A stretch of 64,000 nt of DNA from Shewanella sp. HN-41 (lineage in GTDB: Bacteria; Pseudomonadota; Gammaproteobacteria; Enterobacterales; Shewanellaceae). The stretch lies in assembly GCF_000217915.1 (NCBI RefSeq), contig NZ_AFOZ01000013.1, forward strand, positions 62,001-126,000. Reading direction: 5' to 3'. The translations under genes were made by a program, and so were the position numbers. Numbering within the stretch: position 1 is the first letter of the stretch; every line of letters starts with the position of its first letter. This document shows, piece by piece, positions 57,137 through 64,000 of this stretch. The notes under the pieces are model-generated. The model had not been told where the DNA came from and ran no database searches. It was given only the letters and a program-made list of their open reading frames with translations.

Positions 57137-58606
57137 ATGAAATTACTGCGGTTGTTTAAAAACAGTGGAGTGGCTTTTTTAAGCTTGTTCTGCATTGCAA
57201 TATTGAGCGGATTCTCTCCTGCAGCTTGGGCTACAGCAGAAGGAACCGAACGACTTAATCTAACCGCCGCAGCCGTCGGCTATATTGCCCTATGTGTGTT
57301 TGTTATTGCTTATTTATTGGTCATGGCGGAGGAGTCACTGCACCTGCGTAAATCCAAACCTGTGTTGGTGGCGGCGGGGATTATCTGGGGCATGATAGGC
57401 TTTGTGTATGTGCAAAATGGCATGTCAGAGGTATCTGAGGCAGCCTTTAAGCACAATCTATTAGAATATGCCGAGCTATTACTCTTCCTCTTGGTGGCGA
57501 TGACGTATATCAATGCCATGGAAGAACGCAATCTATTCGATGCTATCCGCAGTTGGTTAATTGGACGTGGTTTTAGTCTAAGGACAGTGTTCTGGTTAAC
57601 AGGATTTATGGCCTTTTTCATCTCTCCCGTTGCGGATAACCTGACCACTGCACTGCTGATGTGTGCCGTCGTGATGAAAGTCGGCGCTGGGCAGCGCAAG
57701 TTTATTACCCTTGCCTGTATCAACATAGTGGTGGCGGCAAATGCGGGCGGAGCCTTCAGCCCCTTTGGTGATATCACGACTTTGATGGTGTGGCAAAAGG
57801 GCCTAGTGCACTTTGGCGATTTCTTCCATTTGTTTATTCCTGCCCTTGTGAATTTTGCGTTGCCTGCGGCCATTATGAGTGTGTTTATCCCACATTTCGT
57901 GCCTGAGCCTGAAAAAGAGCATGTTTACACTAAACATGGGGCGAAACGGATAGTGGGCTTATTCCTGCTGACAATTGCGAGTGCGGTTTGTGCCCATTCT
58001 TTCCTTGGCATGCCGCCCGTACTCGGGATGATGACAGGCTTAGGCTTCCTGCAATTCTTTGGCTTCTATCTGCGTAAAACCTTCGATCGTTCGGTTGCCC
58101 GTGAACGTGAAAAGGCCGAGTTAAGACAGGACCAATTACGTCTGCAGCAACTCGGCAGTGTGGTGCCCTTCGATGTCTTTAACCGAATTTCCCGCGCCGA
58201 GTGGGATACCCTATTATTCTTTTACGGTGTGGTGTTGTGCGTGGGTGGCCTAGGTTTTATGGGATATTTAAGCTTAGTGTCCGAGGCCATGTATTCACAC
58301 TGGGACGTTACCTATGCCAACATCGCCGTGGGCTTATTGTCATCGGTTATTGATAACATCCCCGTGATGTTTGCTGTGCTGACCATGAACCCAGATATGG
58401 CCTTAGGCCAATGGCTATTAGTGACACTGACAGCGGGAGTGGGGGGCAGTTTATTGTCGATCGGCAGTGCGGCAGGGGTGGCTTTAATGGGACAGGCGAG
58501 GGGGATTTATACCTTTGGTGCCCACTTACGTTGGGCGCCAGTGATCGCTTTGGGTTATGTTGCGAGCATTTTAGTACATATGTGGCTCAATGCGGCAATG
58601 TTCTAA
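57137..58606 (+). CDS. nhaD: Na+/H+ antiporter NhaD
   Basis: 489 aa with an N-terminal signal-like helix and about 12 membrane segments. NhaD signatures include SPVADNLTTALLMCAVVMKVG and ANAGGAFSPFGDITTLMVW (charged and polar residues in the membrane that form the ion site), plus SVIDNIPVMFAV near the C-terminus. Exports sodium in exchange for protons. Start is ATG 57137; the preceding TTG is less likely. Fits a sodium-based energetics theme with nqr. Confidence 0.93.
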   Translation: MKLLRLFKNSGVAFLSLFCIAILSGFSPAAWATAEGTERLNLTAAAVGYIALCVFVIAYLLVMAEESLHLRKSKPVLVAAGIIWGMIGFVYVQNGMSEVSEAAFKHNLLEYAELLLFLLVAMTYINAMEERNLFDAIRSWLIGRGFSLRTVFWLTGFMAFFISPVADNLTTALLMCAVVMKVGAGQRKFITLACINIVVAANAGGAFSPFGDITTLMVWQKGLVHFGDFFHLFIPALVNFALPAAIMSVFIPHFVPEPEKEHVYTKHGAKRIVGLFLLTIASAVCAHSFLGMPPVLGMMTGLGFLQFFGFYLRKTFDRSVAREREKAELRQDQLRLQQLGSVVPFDVFNRISRAEWDTLLFFYGVVLCVGGLGFMGYLSLVSEAMYSHWDVTYANIAVGLLSSVIDNIPVMFAVLTMNPDMALGQWLLVTLTAGVGGSLLSIGSAAGVALMGQARGIYTFGAHLRWAPVIALGYVASILVHMWLNAAMF

Positions 58607-58772
58607 TAATCAATGGAACACATTGTATCTGTTGTTGTTTTTAGCATTAATTGTTTTATTGATTTGTTTCGCAGATTATTCATCTAACCATGTTAGGTGG
58701 CATTAAGATCACTGCGTTGTTTTAGCTCAAATTGTATACTCGGCCTCAAGTAAAATAATGAAAGAGGCCGGG

Positions 58773-59144
58773 ATGCAAATAGGTGCTTGTTGGTTTAATG
58801 CCCCGGAACAAGTGCGATTGAATTCGGCTTCTGGACGCAGCTGGTTATTAAGTGCGGTGAATTCCCAATACTCTCTCTGGGAAGTCCCCCGTTGGGCAAA
58901 GTGGTTTCATGACGTTATCGCTATGCGCGGGATGGACAAGACTTGGTGGCGCTGATTTGCCGCAGAAAAGTCAGTCTTAGAGCCTCTTGCTATTACCTAT
59001 AAACTCAACCTAGAACAGGCCAAGTTGTAGATGGATCTATTACAGACTGAAGTGCCTAAACTCATGCACGCCGAGGTACATAAAGCCTTATTAGAGCTGT
59101 GCAGAATGAGTTTTGATATGCGATTGTCGATATGGACTCCCTAA
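58773..59144 (+). pseudogene. Decayed gene, N-terminus like the regulator at 61083
   Basis: A single frame runs 58773-59144 with two in-frame stops (TGA 58953, TAG 59028). It opens MQIGACWFNAPEQ, matching MQLGGCWFDRERG of the membrane-anchored regulator at 61083. Downstream the frame reads FAAEKSVLEPLAI and then VHKALLELCRMSFDM, which I do not recognise. The in-frame continuity on both sides of the stops suggests a recently inactivated gene. The first part is preceded by GAGG near the ATG. Confidence 0.6.
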
Positions 59145-59217
59145 ACGATCATGCCCTTATGAAGTTTTATCCCAGCGGTCATTTATGGGCCTGTAGGCGT
59201 CATTAATTTGGACAATG

Positions 59218-59245
59218 AAAAGGCATCCAACTGGATGCCTTTTTT
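59218..59245. terminator. Terminator hairpin
   Basis: AAAAGGCATCC-AACT-GGATGCCTTTTTT, usable on both strands; it closes the lipoprotein operon read from the right. Confidence 0.88.
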
Positions 59246-59279
59246 GGGAGGCGATGAGAGGGGGGGGGTTACTGTGTCA

Positions 59280-59804
59280 CTACTGTGGTGTCACTTGGAC
59301 TAATGTCAGCTCGTTATTGGCCTTAGCACCATAGATCTGAATCGCGACTTTAATTTGGGACACTGCGCCGCTTGGATCCTGTTGCTGCCAATCGAGTCCG
59401 GCCATTTCAAACTGATACTGGCCATTCTTCACTTCGGTCAAGTTACCACTGCATTCACCTTGGCTCTGGCAGCGATAGCTTTGGGTCACGTGCCAGCGTT
59501 TCCATGCCTTAGGATTGGCAGAGGCCTTATCTTTGTCAGGAAAGCCAAAGTAATAAATATCATAGCTTTTGGCGGCGGTAATAGCCGCCTGATTAGCATC
59601 GGTCAGTGAAAAGACTAAGCTGCCGGTGTTGGGATCAAACTGATCTACGGCCAGATTAATCTGGGTGGCCTCATCGACACTGACTGTGGCTTCGACTGGT
59701 GGAGGTGGCGGCGGAGGCGTCACTTCCTCGGATTTATCATCGTCGCTACCACAACCGACAAGGGCGAGTGTACCTAGGGTTAATACAAGTAATGGGTATT
59801 TCAT
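59280..59804 (-). CDS. Lipoprotein, possibly MtrC/OmcA N-terminal-domain-like, no heme sites
   Basis: 174 aa. Lipobox LVGC, lipidated C18, then an acidic patch and a Pro-rich linker (seven Pro). The mature domain (INLAVDQFDPNTGSLVFSLTD ... YDIYYFGFPD ... AWKRWHVTQSYRC ... NGQYQFEMAGLD) vaguely resembles the N-terminal beta-domain of outer-membrane decaheme cytochromes, but there is no CxxCH. AGGAGG gives ATG 59804 rather than the adjacent GTG. The upstream cytochrome stop codon touches this ribosome site, so the two are translationally coupled. Confidence 0.72.
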   Translation of the reverse strand: MKYPLLVLTLGTLALVGCGSDDDKSEEVTPPPPPPPVEATVSVDEATQINLAVDQFDPNTGSLVFSLTDANQAAITAAKSYDIYYFGFPDKDKASANPKAWKRWHVTQSYRCQSQGECSGNLTEVKNGQYQFEMAGLDWQQQDPSGAVSQIKVAIQIYGAKANNELTLVQVTPQ

Positions 59805-59814
59805 CACTGCCTCC

Positions 59815-60636
59815 TTAATTGAAGTGTCCAGTGTGGCAAGTGGTGCATTCCATATCGGTTTTAACGCTTGCCGCCGAACCTAAGGTGCCGGTACTGCCAT
59901 GGCAGGTTTGACAATCCTGGGCCTCTAGGGAAGGTTTACTACCCGGTAAGGCGCCAATATTCTCACCCTGATAGGCACGGTTTAGGAGTTCTACGAGGTA
60001 ATAAGCCATAGAGGCCGATAGACGATAGCAGCGCTCACCTTTTTGGGCAAAGGCTAGGCCAGATGCCCGCGACCAATTACTGATAGAGGAGTGACACAGC
60101 ACGCTCATGGCTTTCGATGAGCTACCGACTAGGGCTGTCTTTTCCGCAGTAGAGCCGATACCCGCGACAAACTCGGGGGTGGATAGTGGCAAGGTGGTGT
60201 TTTCATAGTAACGGAAAGTATTGGAGATGATCGCACTATTTTGACCGTTAATATCATCTAATATATTGACTAACATGCCGATGGCGTTGAGGTTGCCGCA
60301 AAGTGTGCCTTGGCCTGTGACCCCTGCAAAACCATAGCCCGCGAGGGCCGTGGGAATGGTTTTGAATTTGTCCACATCGGCACTATTAGATTGCGCTAGC
60401 ATAGTGATAACCGAATGAAACACTTGATGCATGCAGCCGCCACCTGTTTCATAGGCGAGTTTGGCTGTGGCCATTGGATCGAGTGGCACGTATTTGAGCT
60501 TTTCACCCAGTGCGAGTTGGTACTGACCATCCGCATTGGTAGCCGCAAAGGCTGAAGTTCCCATCAGGGTTGCACCTGCAGCGGCGGTGCTGATACCAAT
60601 AATACGGCTGAGTGCTTGACGTCGATTAATACTCAT
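59815..60636 (-). CDS. Tat-exported diheme cytochrome c, split-Soret-like
   Basis: 273 aa. Tat signal MSINRRQALSRIIGIS then an Ala-rich core ending SAFAA. The body has the spaced Cys pattern GGGCMHQVF, TLCGNLNA and VLCHSS, as in C_GCAxxG_C_C-type redox proteins. Two heme sites lie at the C-terminus: CQTCH 242-246 and CTTCH 264-268. This combination matches split-Soret diheme cytochromes, one of which is listed in the Shewanella cytochrome inventory. Expected periplasmic. First gene of a pair with the lipoprotein below. Confidence 0.8.
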   Translation of the reverse strand: MSINRRQALSRIIGISTAAAGATLMGTSAFAATNADGQYQLALGEKLKYVPLDPMATAKLAYETGGGCMHQVFHSVITMLAQSNSADVDKFKTIPTALAGYGFAGVTGQGTLCGNLNAIGMLVNILDDINGQNSAIISNTFRYYENTTLPLSTPEFVAGIGSTAEKTALVGSSSKAMSVLCHSSISNWSRASGLAFAQKGERCYRLSASMAYYLVELLNRAYQGENIGALPGSKPSLEAQDCQTCHGSTGTLGSAASVKTDMECTTCHTGHFN

Positions 60637-61082
60637 TTTATCTATCCTCTTTTTTGGTCATTGTTTTTATATATCAAATGGTAAAGTTGAGTTGATGGAC
60701 TCGATTTTAGGGGGAAGAGGAATAAATATTGTGATTTGAGGCGGGGGATATACTCTTGGTTGTTCGGCATCCACAAAGCGTAAATACAATCGGTTTATAG
60801 GGTTAAACGCTTTTTATATTATTCATTAACACGATTAAAATGTGACTTACCTCTTGTTATTTGTGGTATTTGTGCAGATTTATGCGCATTTATACATCAT
60901 CTCTATTTCCTTTAGTGGTATTTATTGCTGTGAGCTTAGGCTGATTTTCGCTTAATTTTAGGCGCCTAGGGGGCTCGTCACGAAATTTAACTAATTGCGT
61001 CCTTGGGTTAGCAAGATCACAGTAATCATTAGTAATCTTGCATAGACTCCCATCTGAATGTTGTCGGTTTGAGGAAAGGTAT
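60637..61082. promoter_or_regulatory. Divergent cytochrome-regulator control region
   Basis: 446 nt, AT-rich, no gene. A perfect 7-bp inverted repeat GCAAGAT / ATCTTGC (61011-61017 and 61035-61041) encloses two direct AGTAATC copies, 42-72 nt before the regulator start. TTTGTG occurs twice near 60862. Likely target of the neighbouring regulator; not proven. Confidence 0.45.
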
Positions 61083-61826
61083 ATGCAATTGGGCGGCTGC
61101 TGGTTTGACCGTGAGCGAGGCTTGCTGACCGAACAGTCCCACAACGAGTCTTGGCACCTTCCCCGTGCCGAGTTACAGGTGCTCAGTTTACTGGTGGAAC
61201 ATCAAGGAAAACTTGTTTCAAAGCATGTGCTTAAAACTGGTGACGGCGAACATCCTCCCTTGACTGATACATCATTGGCGCGGGCAGTGTTTATGATCCG
61301 CTCTTTTCTCGGCCCCCAATATGAAGGTCTGATTGAGACGGTGAAGGGGCAGGGTTATCTATTGCATAGTGCCCATGGGCGGCGGATTAAGAGTTTTCAT
61401 TACCCTAGATTGCAATCCTTGCCTTGGTGGAGTGTATTGTTAGTATTTGGATTTATGCTGGCATTCACTGTTTTCTATCTTAACCGAATTGACCACAGTG
61501 TGCCGACCGAGCCGTTAATGTCCACTGATTTGCCTTTAGCCTCGGGCCAACATGTACGCCTGCACCTCTATGCGAATTCGAAGACCAATAATACCTTACT
61601 GTTTGAACTGGGAGAGCGTCTGGGCCAAGGGATAATTGCCTGCGGTAGTAGTGATTGGTCTGAGGTTTACTCTTCTTTATCCCATGATAAACAAGTGCTT
61701 AATATTACGATGCGGGGTGACAAGCTTGGACAGTCCGTCATCCGTAATCTCAAAATTAGCGATTTAAGACGCCCTAGAGAGTTTATCGATGTGAAGTGGC
61801 TGTTGGAGGTTGGGATCTGTGGCTAA
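61083..61826 (+). CDS. Membrane-anchored winged-helix regulator (ToxR/CadC-like)
   Basis: 247 aa. Residues 1-98 are an OmpR/PhoB-type winged helix (AELQVLSLLVEHQGKLVSKHVL ... TDTSLARAVFMIRSFLG ... LIETVKGQGYLL). One transmembrane helix at about 114-134 follows, then a periplasmic domain of about 110 residues. The frame extends to 61038, but ATG 61083 has GAGGAAAGG upstream. It overlaps the next gene by 8 nt, as toxR-toxS pairs do. Divergent from the split-Soret cytochrome gene, its probable target. Confidence 0.85.
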   Translation: MQLGGCWFDRERGLLTEQSHNESWHLPRAELQVLSLLVEHQGKLVSKHVLKTGDGEHPPLTDTSLARAVFMIRSFLGPQYEGLIETVKGQGYLLHSAHGRRIKSFHYPRLQSLPWWSVLLVFGFMLAFTVFYLNRIDHSVPTEPLMSTDLPLASGQHVRLHLYANSKTNNTLLFELGERLGQGIIACGSSDWSEVYSSLSHDKQVLNITMRGDKLGQSVIRNLKISDLRRPREFIDVKWLLEVGICG

Positions 61827-62349
61827 ATGGCTAAAATGGACGATTAACTTGACTATCCTATCGGCCTTAATTGCGGCCTGTGGGGTGATCTATCTACAGT
61901 CGGCTTCCAATAAGGCGGTGATCCTCAATTGCAGTTCTGAACTGTTCGACCGCCACGGACAACTCAAGGATGACGGTAAGTTTTATCTGTTAGTGGATGT
62001 GCTTATCTCATCGGGTAATGCTCAGATTAACTATCGCTATTTTAACCTCGATGGTAGCAGTGCGGGCATGATCTTAATGCAGGGAGAAGTGCAGAGCATG
62101 GAGCCTAACAGTATGACCTATAATGTTTCGGTCAAAACCAAGACAGAATCAGAGGACCTAGATAAGAAGGCTTGGCCCGAGCATATGAAGTACCTCTCAT
62201 ATATCAGCAGTTTACACTTTAGCGAATCTGGCAAACACAATATGAGCATTGAAATACTCCACAGTGATGCCAGCAAAGATTATGCCGTCGTTTTGTTTCA
62301 GCCAAGCAATACTGTCTGCGGTTGCCGGATCGTAAATAGCCGAATTTAA
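61819..62349 (+). CDS. Membrane-anchored periplasmic partner of the regulator
   Basis: 176 aa from GTG. One N-terminal helix (residues 7-27, with a weak IAAC lipobox-like end), then a periplasmic domain with beta character (VILNCSSELFDRHGQL ... FYLLVDVLISSGNAQINYRYF). The GTG starts inside the regulator gene with GGAGG upstream, so expression is coupled. By position it could stabilise or signal to the regulator like ToxS, though no sequence match was seen. Confidence 0.7.
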   Translation: MAKWLKWTINLTILSALIAACGVIYLQSASNKAVILNCSSELFDRHGQLKDDGKFYLLVDVLISSGNAQINYRYFNLDGSSAGMILMQGEVQSMEPNSMTYNVSVKTKTESEDLDKKAWPEHMKYLSYISSLHFSESGKHNMSIEILHSDASKDYAVVLFQPSNTVCGCRIVNSRI

Positions 62350-62444
62350 TCAGTGTATTTAGGTTAGTTTCAGTTTAGATTATGTTTTATTTCCACAGTT
62401 TTGCCGCTGATGGGTCCATTTAGTGAAGGGCGTAACAGGTTTTT

Positions 62445-63848
62445 GTGTCTAAGATACGTGTAAAGCAAGAAGAATCCCTGTCGATTAAGTTCAGCCATCA
62501 GATGGAAAAGGGGGACAATCGCCAACTAGACCTCTATTTCTTTTTGCCAAAGGAAATGGGTATAGGCTCCCATACCTTAAACGAAGAAGAATACTATTAC
62601 AGCTCAATTGTTGGGCGACGTTCCTATTATTCCGAAGGTTTACACTTGCCCTTAGTGCAAGGTCGATTTGCTAGTCTTAACCGTCGTACCGTCGAAGAGT
62701 TTAGATTGTACTTAAACTTATTTGCCTATCAGTTTGCAGTTGCGGTTGAAAACGATGTTAAGGAACTCGGTCAAATTACCGATGTAACCCACTTTTATTT
62801 CGCCCTCGATGAGCTGCGCGAGCAAATTACTCAGTTGCTGAAAAAGTTTCGCCGCAATGAGCCCGGCGATCCTAAGTGGAAGTCCTACTTCGAAAATGCC
62901 GATAACTACCTGTCATGGTTTTGTGAGCAACAATTGCTTAAAGTGCTCGCCTATGCGACGCGCAGCAGTGATTTCAATGATATCCAAGAGCGGGTGTTGA
63001 CTCTCTGTCGAAATGAGTGTGCCTATCGGGACGCTAACAATTACAACTCGACTCAAACTAAGCAAGATCCTAACCGTATTTCGAATAAGATGTTGCTGCT
63101 ACGTCGTTTGATCCAGCAAGGGGTTGTGCTGAAAGAAGAGTTAAAGCCGCTGGGGATTGGCCTTAAGAAATTTACCACGGGGTTGGCGACTGCCTTAGTG
63201 ATGCTTGTCGTCTCGGCACTGATCATCGAGGCACAGGGGGCATTCAGTGGTTTTACAATCGCACTCGTGCTGACGCTCGCGGTGATTTACGGTTTTAGGG
63301 AAATCTTTAAGGATGATGTGCGCAATGCGATGTGGCGTTTTATCCAACGTGGTCGCCCCCGTTGGAGCCGTATTTTGCGGGATACGACCAGTCAGGCTGT
63401 CATTGCGAAGCAATTAGTGTGGCTAGAATTTATGCGCCAGCAGGATTTGCCCGATAAGGTCAGTGAGATCCTCAAGCACAGGCATAGCCAAAATAAGGTC
63501 GACGCTGAGATCCTACATTATAAGATCGCCACTAAAGTGAATCAGAGTGAATTCCAGGCGGGTTATTCGACTATTCAAGAACAAGTCAATTTCAGTTTTG
63601 TGCCCTTTGCCCGCTACTTAGAGCGGGGTAAGGCAAAAATTTATAAGGAATTGGAAGGAAAAATCAGCCATGAATCCGTGGAGCGACGCTATCAAGTGAA
63701 CTTGATTTTAGTGCTACGGGATGGGCGAGAGGTTCCACAATATTTCCGCTACAAGATCACAATGAACCGCTCTGCCATCATTGAAATTACCCAGAGTCAG
63801 TTGCCTGACTCGATAAATTCGCCAACCTCTAAGGATGATGACGAGTAA
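62445..63848 (+). CDS. Unrecognised membrane protein with soluble flanks
   Basis: 467 aa, GTG start with a weak CAGG. A large N-terminal soluble region (1-235) rich in aromatic and charged residues (EEYYYSSIVGRRSYYSEG), two adjacent helices at about 243-262 and 266-285 (GLATALVMLVVSALII, then FTIALVLTLAVIYGF), then a basic C-terminal domain (RNAMWRFIQRGRPRWSRILRD) ending in Ser/Asp-rich residues. Not recognised. The 3' end overlaps the convergent GGDEF gene by 20 nt. Confidence 0.72.
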   Translation: MSKIRVKQEESLSIKFSHQMEKGDNRQLDLYFFLPKEMGIGSHTLNEEEYYYSSIVGRRSYYSEGLHLPLVQGRFASLNRRTVEEFRLYLNLFAYQFAVAVENDVKELGQITDVTHFYFALDELREQITQLLKKFRRNEPGDPKWKSYFENADNYLSWFCEQQLLKVLAYATRSSDFNDIQERVLTLCRNECAYRDANNYNSTQTKQDPNRISNKMLLLRRLIQQGVVLKEELKPLGIGLKKFTTGLATALVMLVVSALIIEAQGAFSGFTIALVLTLAVIYGFREIFKDDVRNAMWRFIQRGRPRWSRILRDTTSQAVIAKQLVWLEFMRQQDLPDKVSEILKHRHSQNKVDAEILHYKIATKVNQSEFQAGYSTIQEQVNFSFVPFARYLERGKAKIYKELEGKISHESVERRYQVNLILVLRDGREVPQYFRYKITMNRSAIIEITQSQLPDSINSPTSKDDDE

Positions 63849-64000
63849 AGGCTTGACCTATATTTTGATCGTTATTCTGCTTTGCTCGCTTGAGCGCCAC
63901 TTCGGCATTACTAAGGTATTGCTCTAAGGTTTGACCTTCCTGATAGCTGGCGATACCAATGCTAATTCCTTCCCCTAAGCCATTACTGTTCAGCTTTTCC
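63829..64000 (-). CDS. GGDEF-domain protein, C-terminal fragment
   Basis: The window cuts the gene. The visible frame reads ISIGIASYQEGQTLEQYLSNAEVALKRAKQNN, the last beta strand and helix of a GGDEF diguanylate cyclase domain, then a stop at 63829-63831. The active-site motif lies outside the window, so activity cannot be judged. It overlaps the end of the unrecognised 62445-63848 gene on the opposite strand. Confidence 0.75.
   Translation of the reverse strand, partial: EKLNSNGLGEGISIGIASYQEGQTLEQYLSNAEVALKRAKQNNDQNIGQAFTRHHP

Larger units (their letters stand above)
58607..59279. other. Intergenic region with decayed gene
   Basis: Contains the interrupted frame at 58773-59144, an inverted repeat CGGCCTC / GAGGCCG (58741-58770) just upstream of it, a terminator hairpin at 59218-59245 and a nine-G run at 59260-59268. 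No intact gene. Confidence 0.6.

Noticed and set aside
59260-59268. Nine-G run as a phase-variation tract
   Set aside because: It lies downstream of the lipoprotein stop, outside any coding or promoter position where slippage would switch expression.

Overview
The window looks like chromosomal DNA of a marine or aquatic gammaproteobacterium, most probably Shewanella of the oneidensis/putrefaciens group. The reasons are the E. coli-like gene orders (sfsA-dksA-gluQ-pcnB, yheTU-prkB, metK/tkt-epd-pgk-fba), a complete Na+-pumping NADH dehydrogenase operon, NhaD, and a Tat-exported diheme cytochrome resembling the split-Soret cytochrome known from Shewanella. The genus call is inference from remembered gene content and order. 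I ran no database search. I saw no rRNA, tRNA, CRISPR array, prophage or intact transposase.

Layout. 1-3897 (minus strand) is the sfsA-dksA-gluQ-pcnB block, with pcnB apparently starting at AUU. 4079-7365 holds pepB, an acetyltransferase, a striking CTAGAAC heptamer array and an orphan phosphoribulokinase (prkB). 7455-14333 is the yheU/yheT/yheS/yheV neighbourhood, interrupted by a Tat-signal subunit plus GMC oxidoreductase pair and a GFA protein. 14397-14625 is a MITE-like element with 15-bp terminal inverted repeats. 14855-22979 carries small metabolic and regulatory genes: LysR/ene-reductase/RhtB exporter, pirin, dbpA, a VOC protein and tas. 23433-29323 is the six-gene nqrABCDEF operon. 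29324-31053 is a repeat-rich accessory stretch with two small membrane or lipoprotein genes.

31172-46832 holds a serine hydrolase, a large ankyrin protein, a MarR-GNAT fusion, yjjX, a penicillin/AHL-acylase lipoprotein, a SdaC-type serine transporter, a DAACS symporter, a META-domain lipoprotein, a GGDEF-like protein without its signature motif, and more acetyltransferases. 46890-48216 is an unrecognised two-gene unit. 48682-56021 is central metabolism: metK with four tandem MetJ-like boxes, then tkt, epd, pgk and fba. 56159-58606 gives a DUF481 outer-membrane protein and NhaD.

58773-63848 is the most intriguing accessory block. A Tat-exported diheme cytochrome is coupled to a heme-less lipoprotein that vaguely resembles the N-terminal domain of MtrC/OmcA-type outer-membrane cytochromes. 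Divergently transcribed is a membrane-anchored winged-helix regulator overlapping a membrane-anchored partner, a ToxR/ToxS-like arrangement. Beyond the cytochrome pair lies a decayed gene whose N-terminus matches that of the regulator. The window ends in the C-terminus of a GGDEF protein.

Functionally, NQR and NhaD point to sodium-based energetics. The epd-pgk-fba and tkt genes supply triose, pentose and PLP-precursor metabolism. Most neighbouring units are separated by clear intrinsic terminators.
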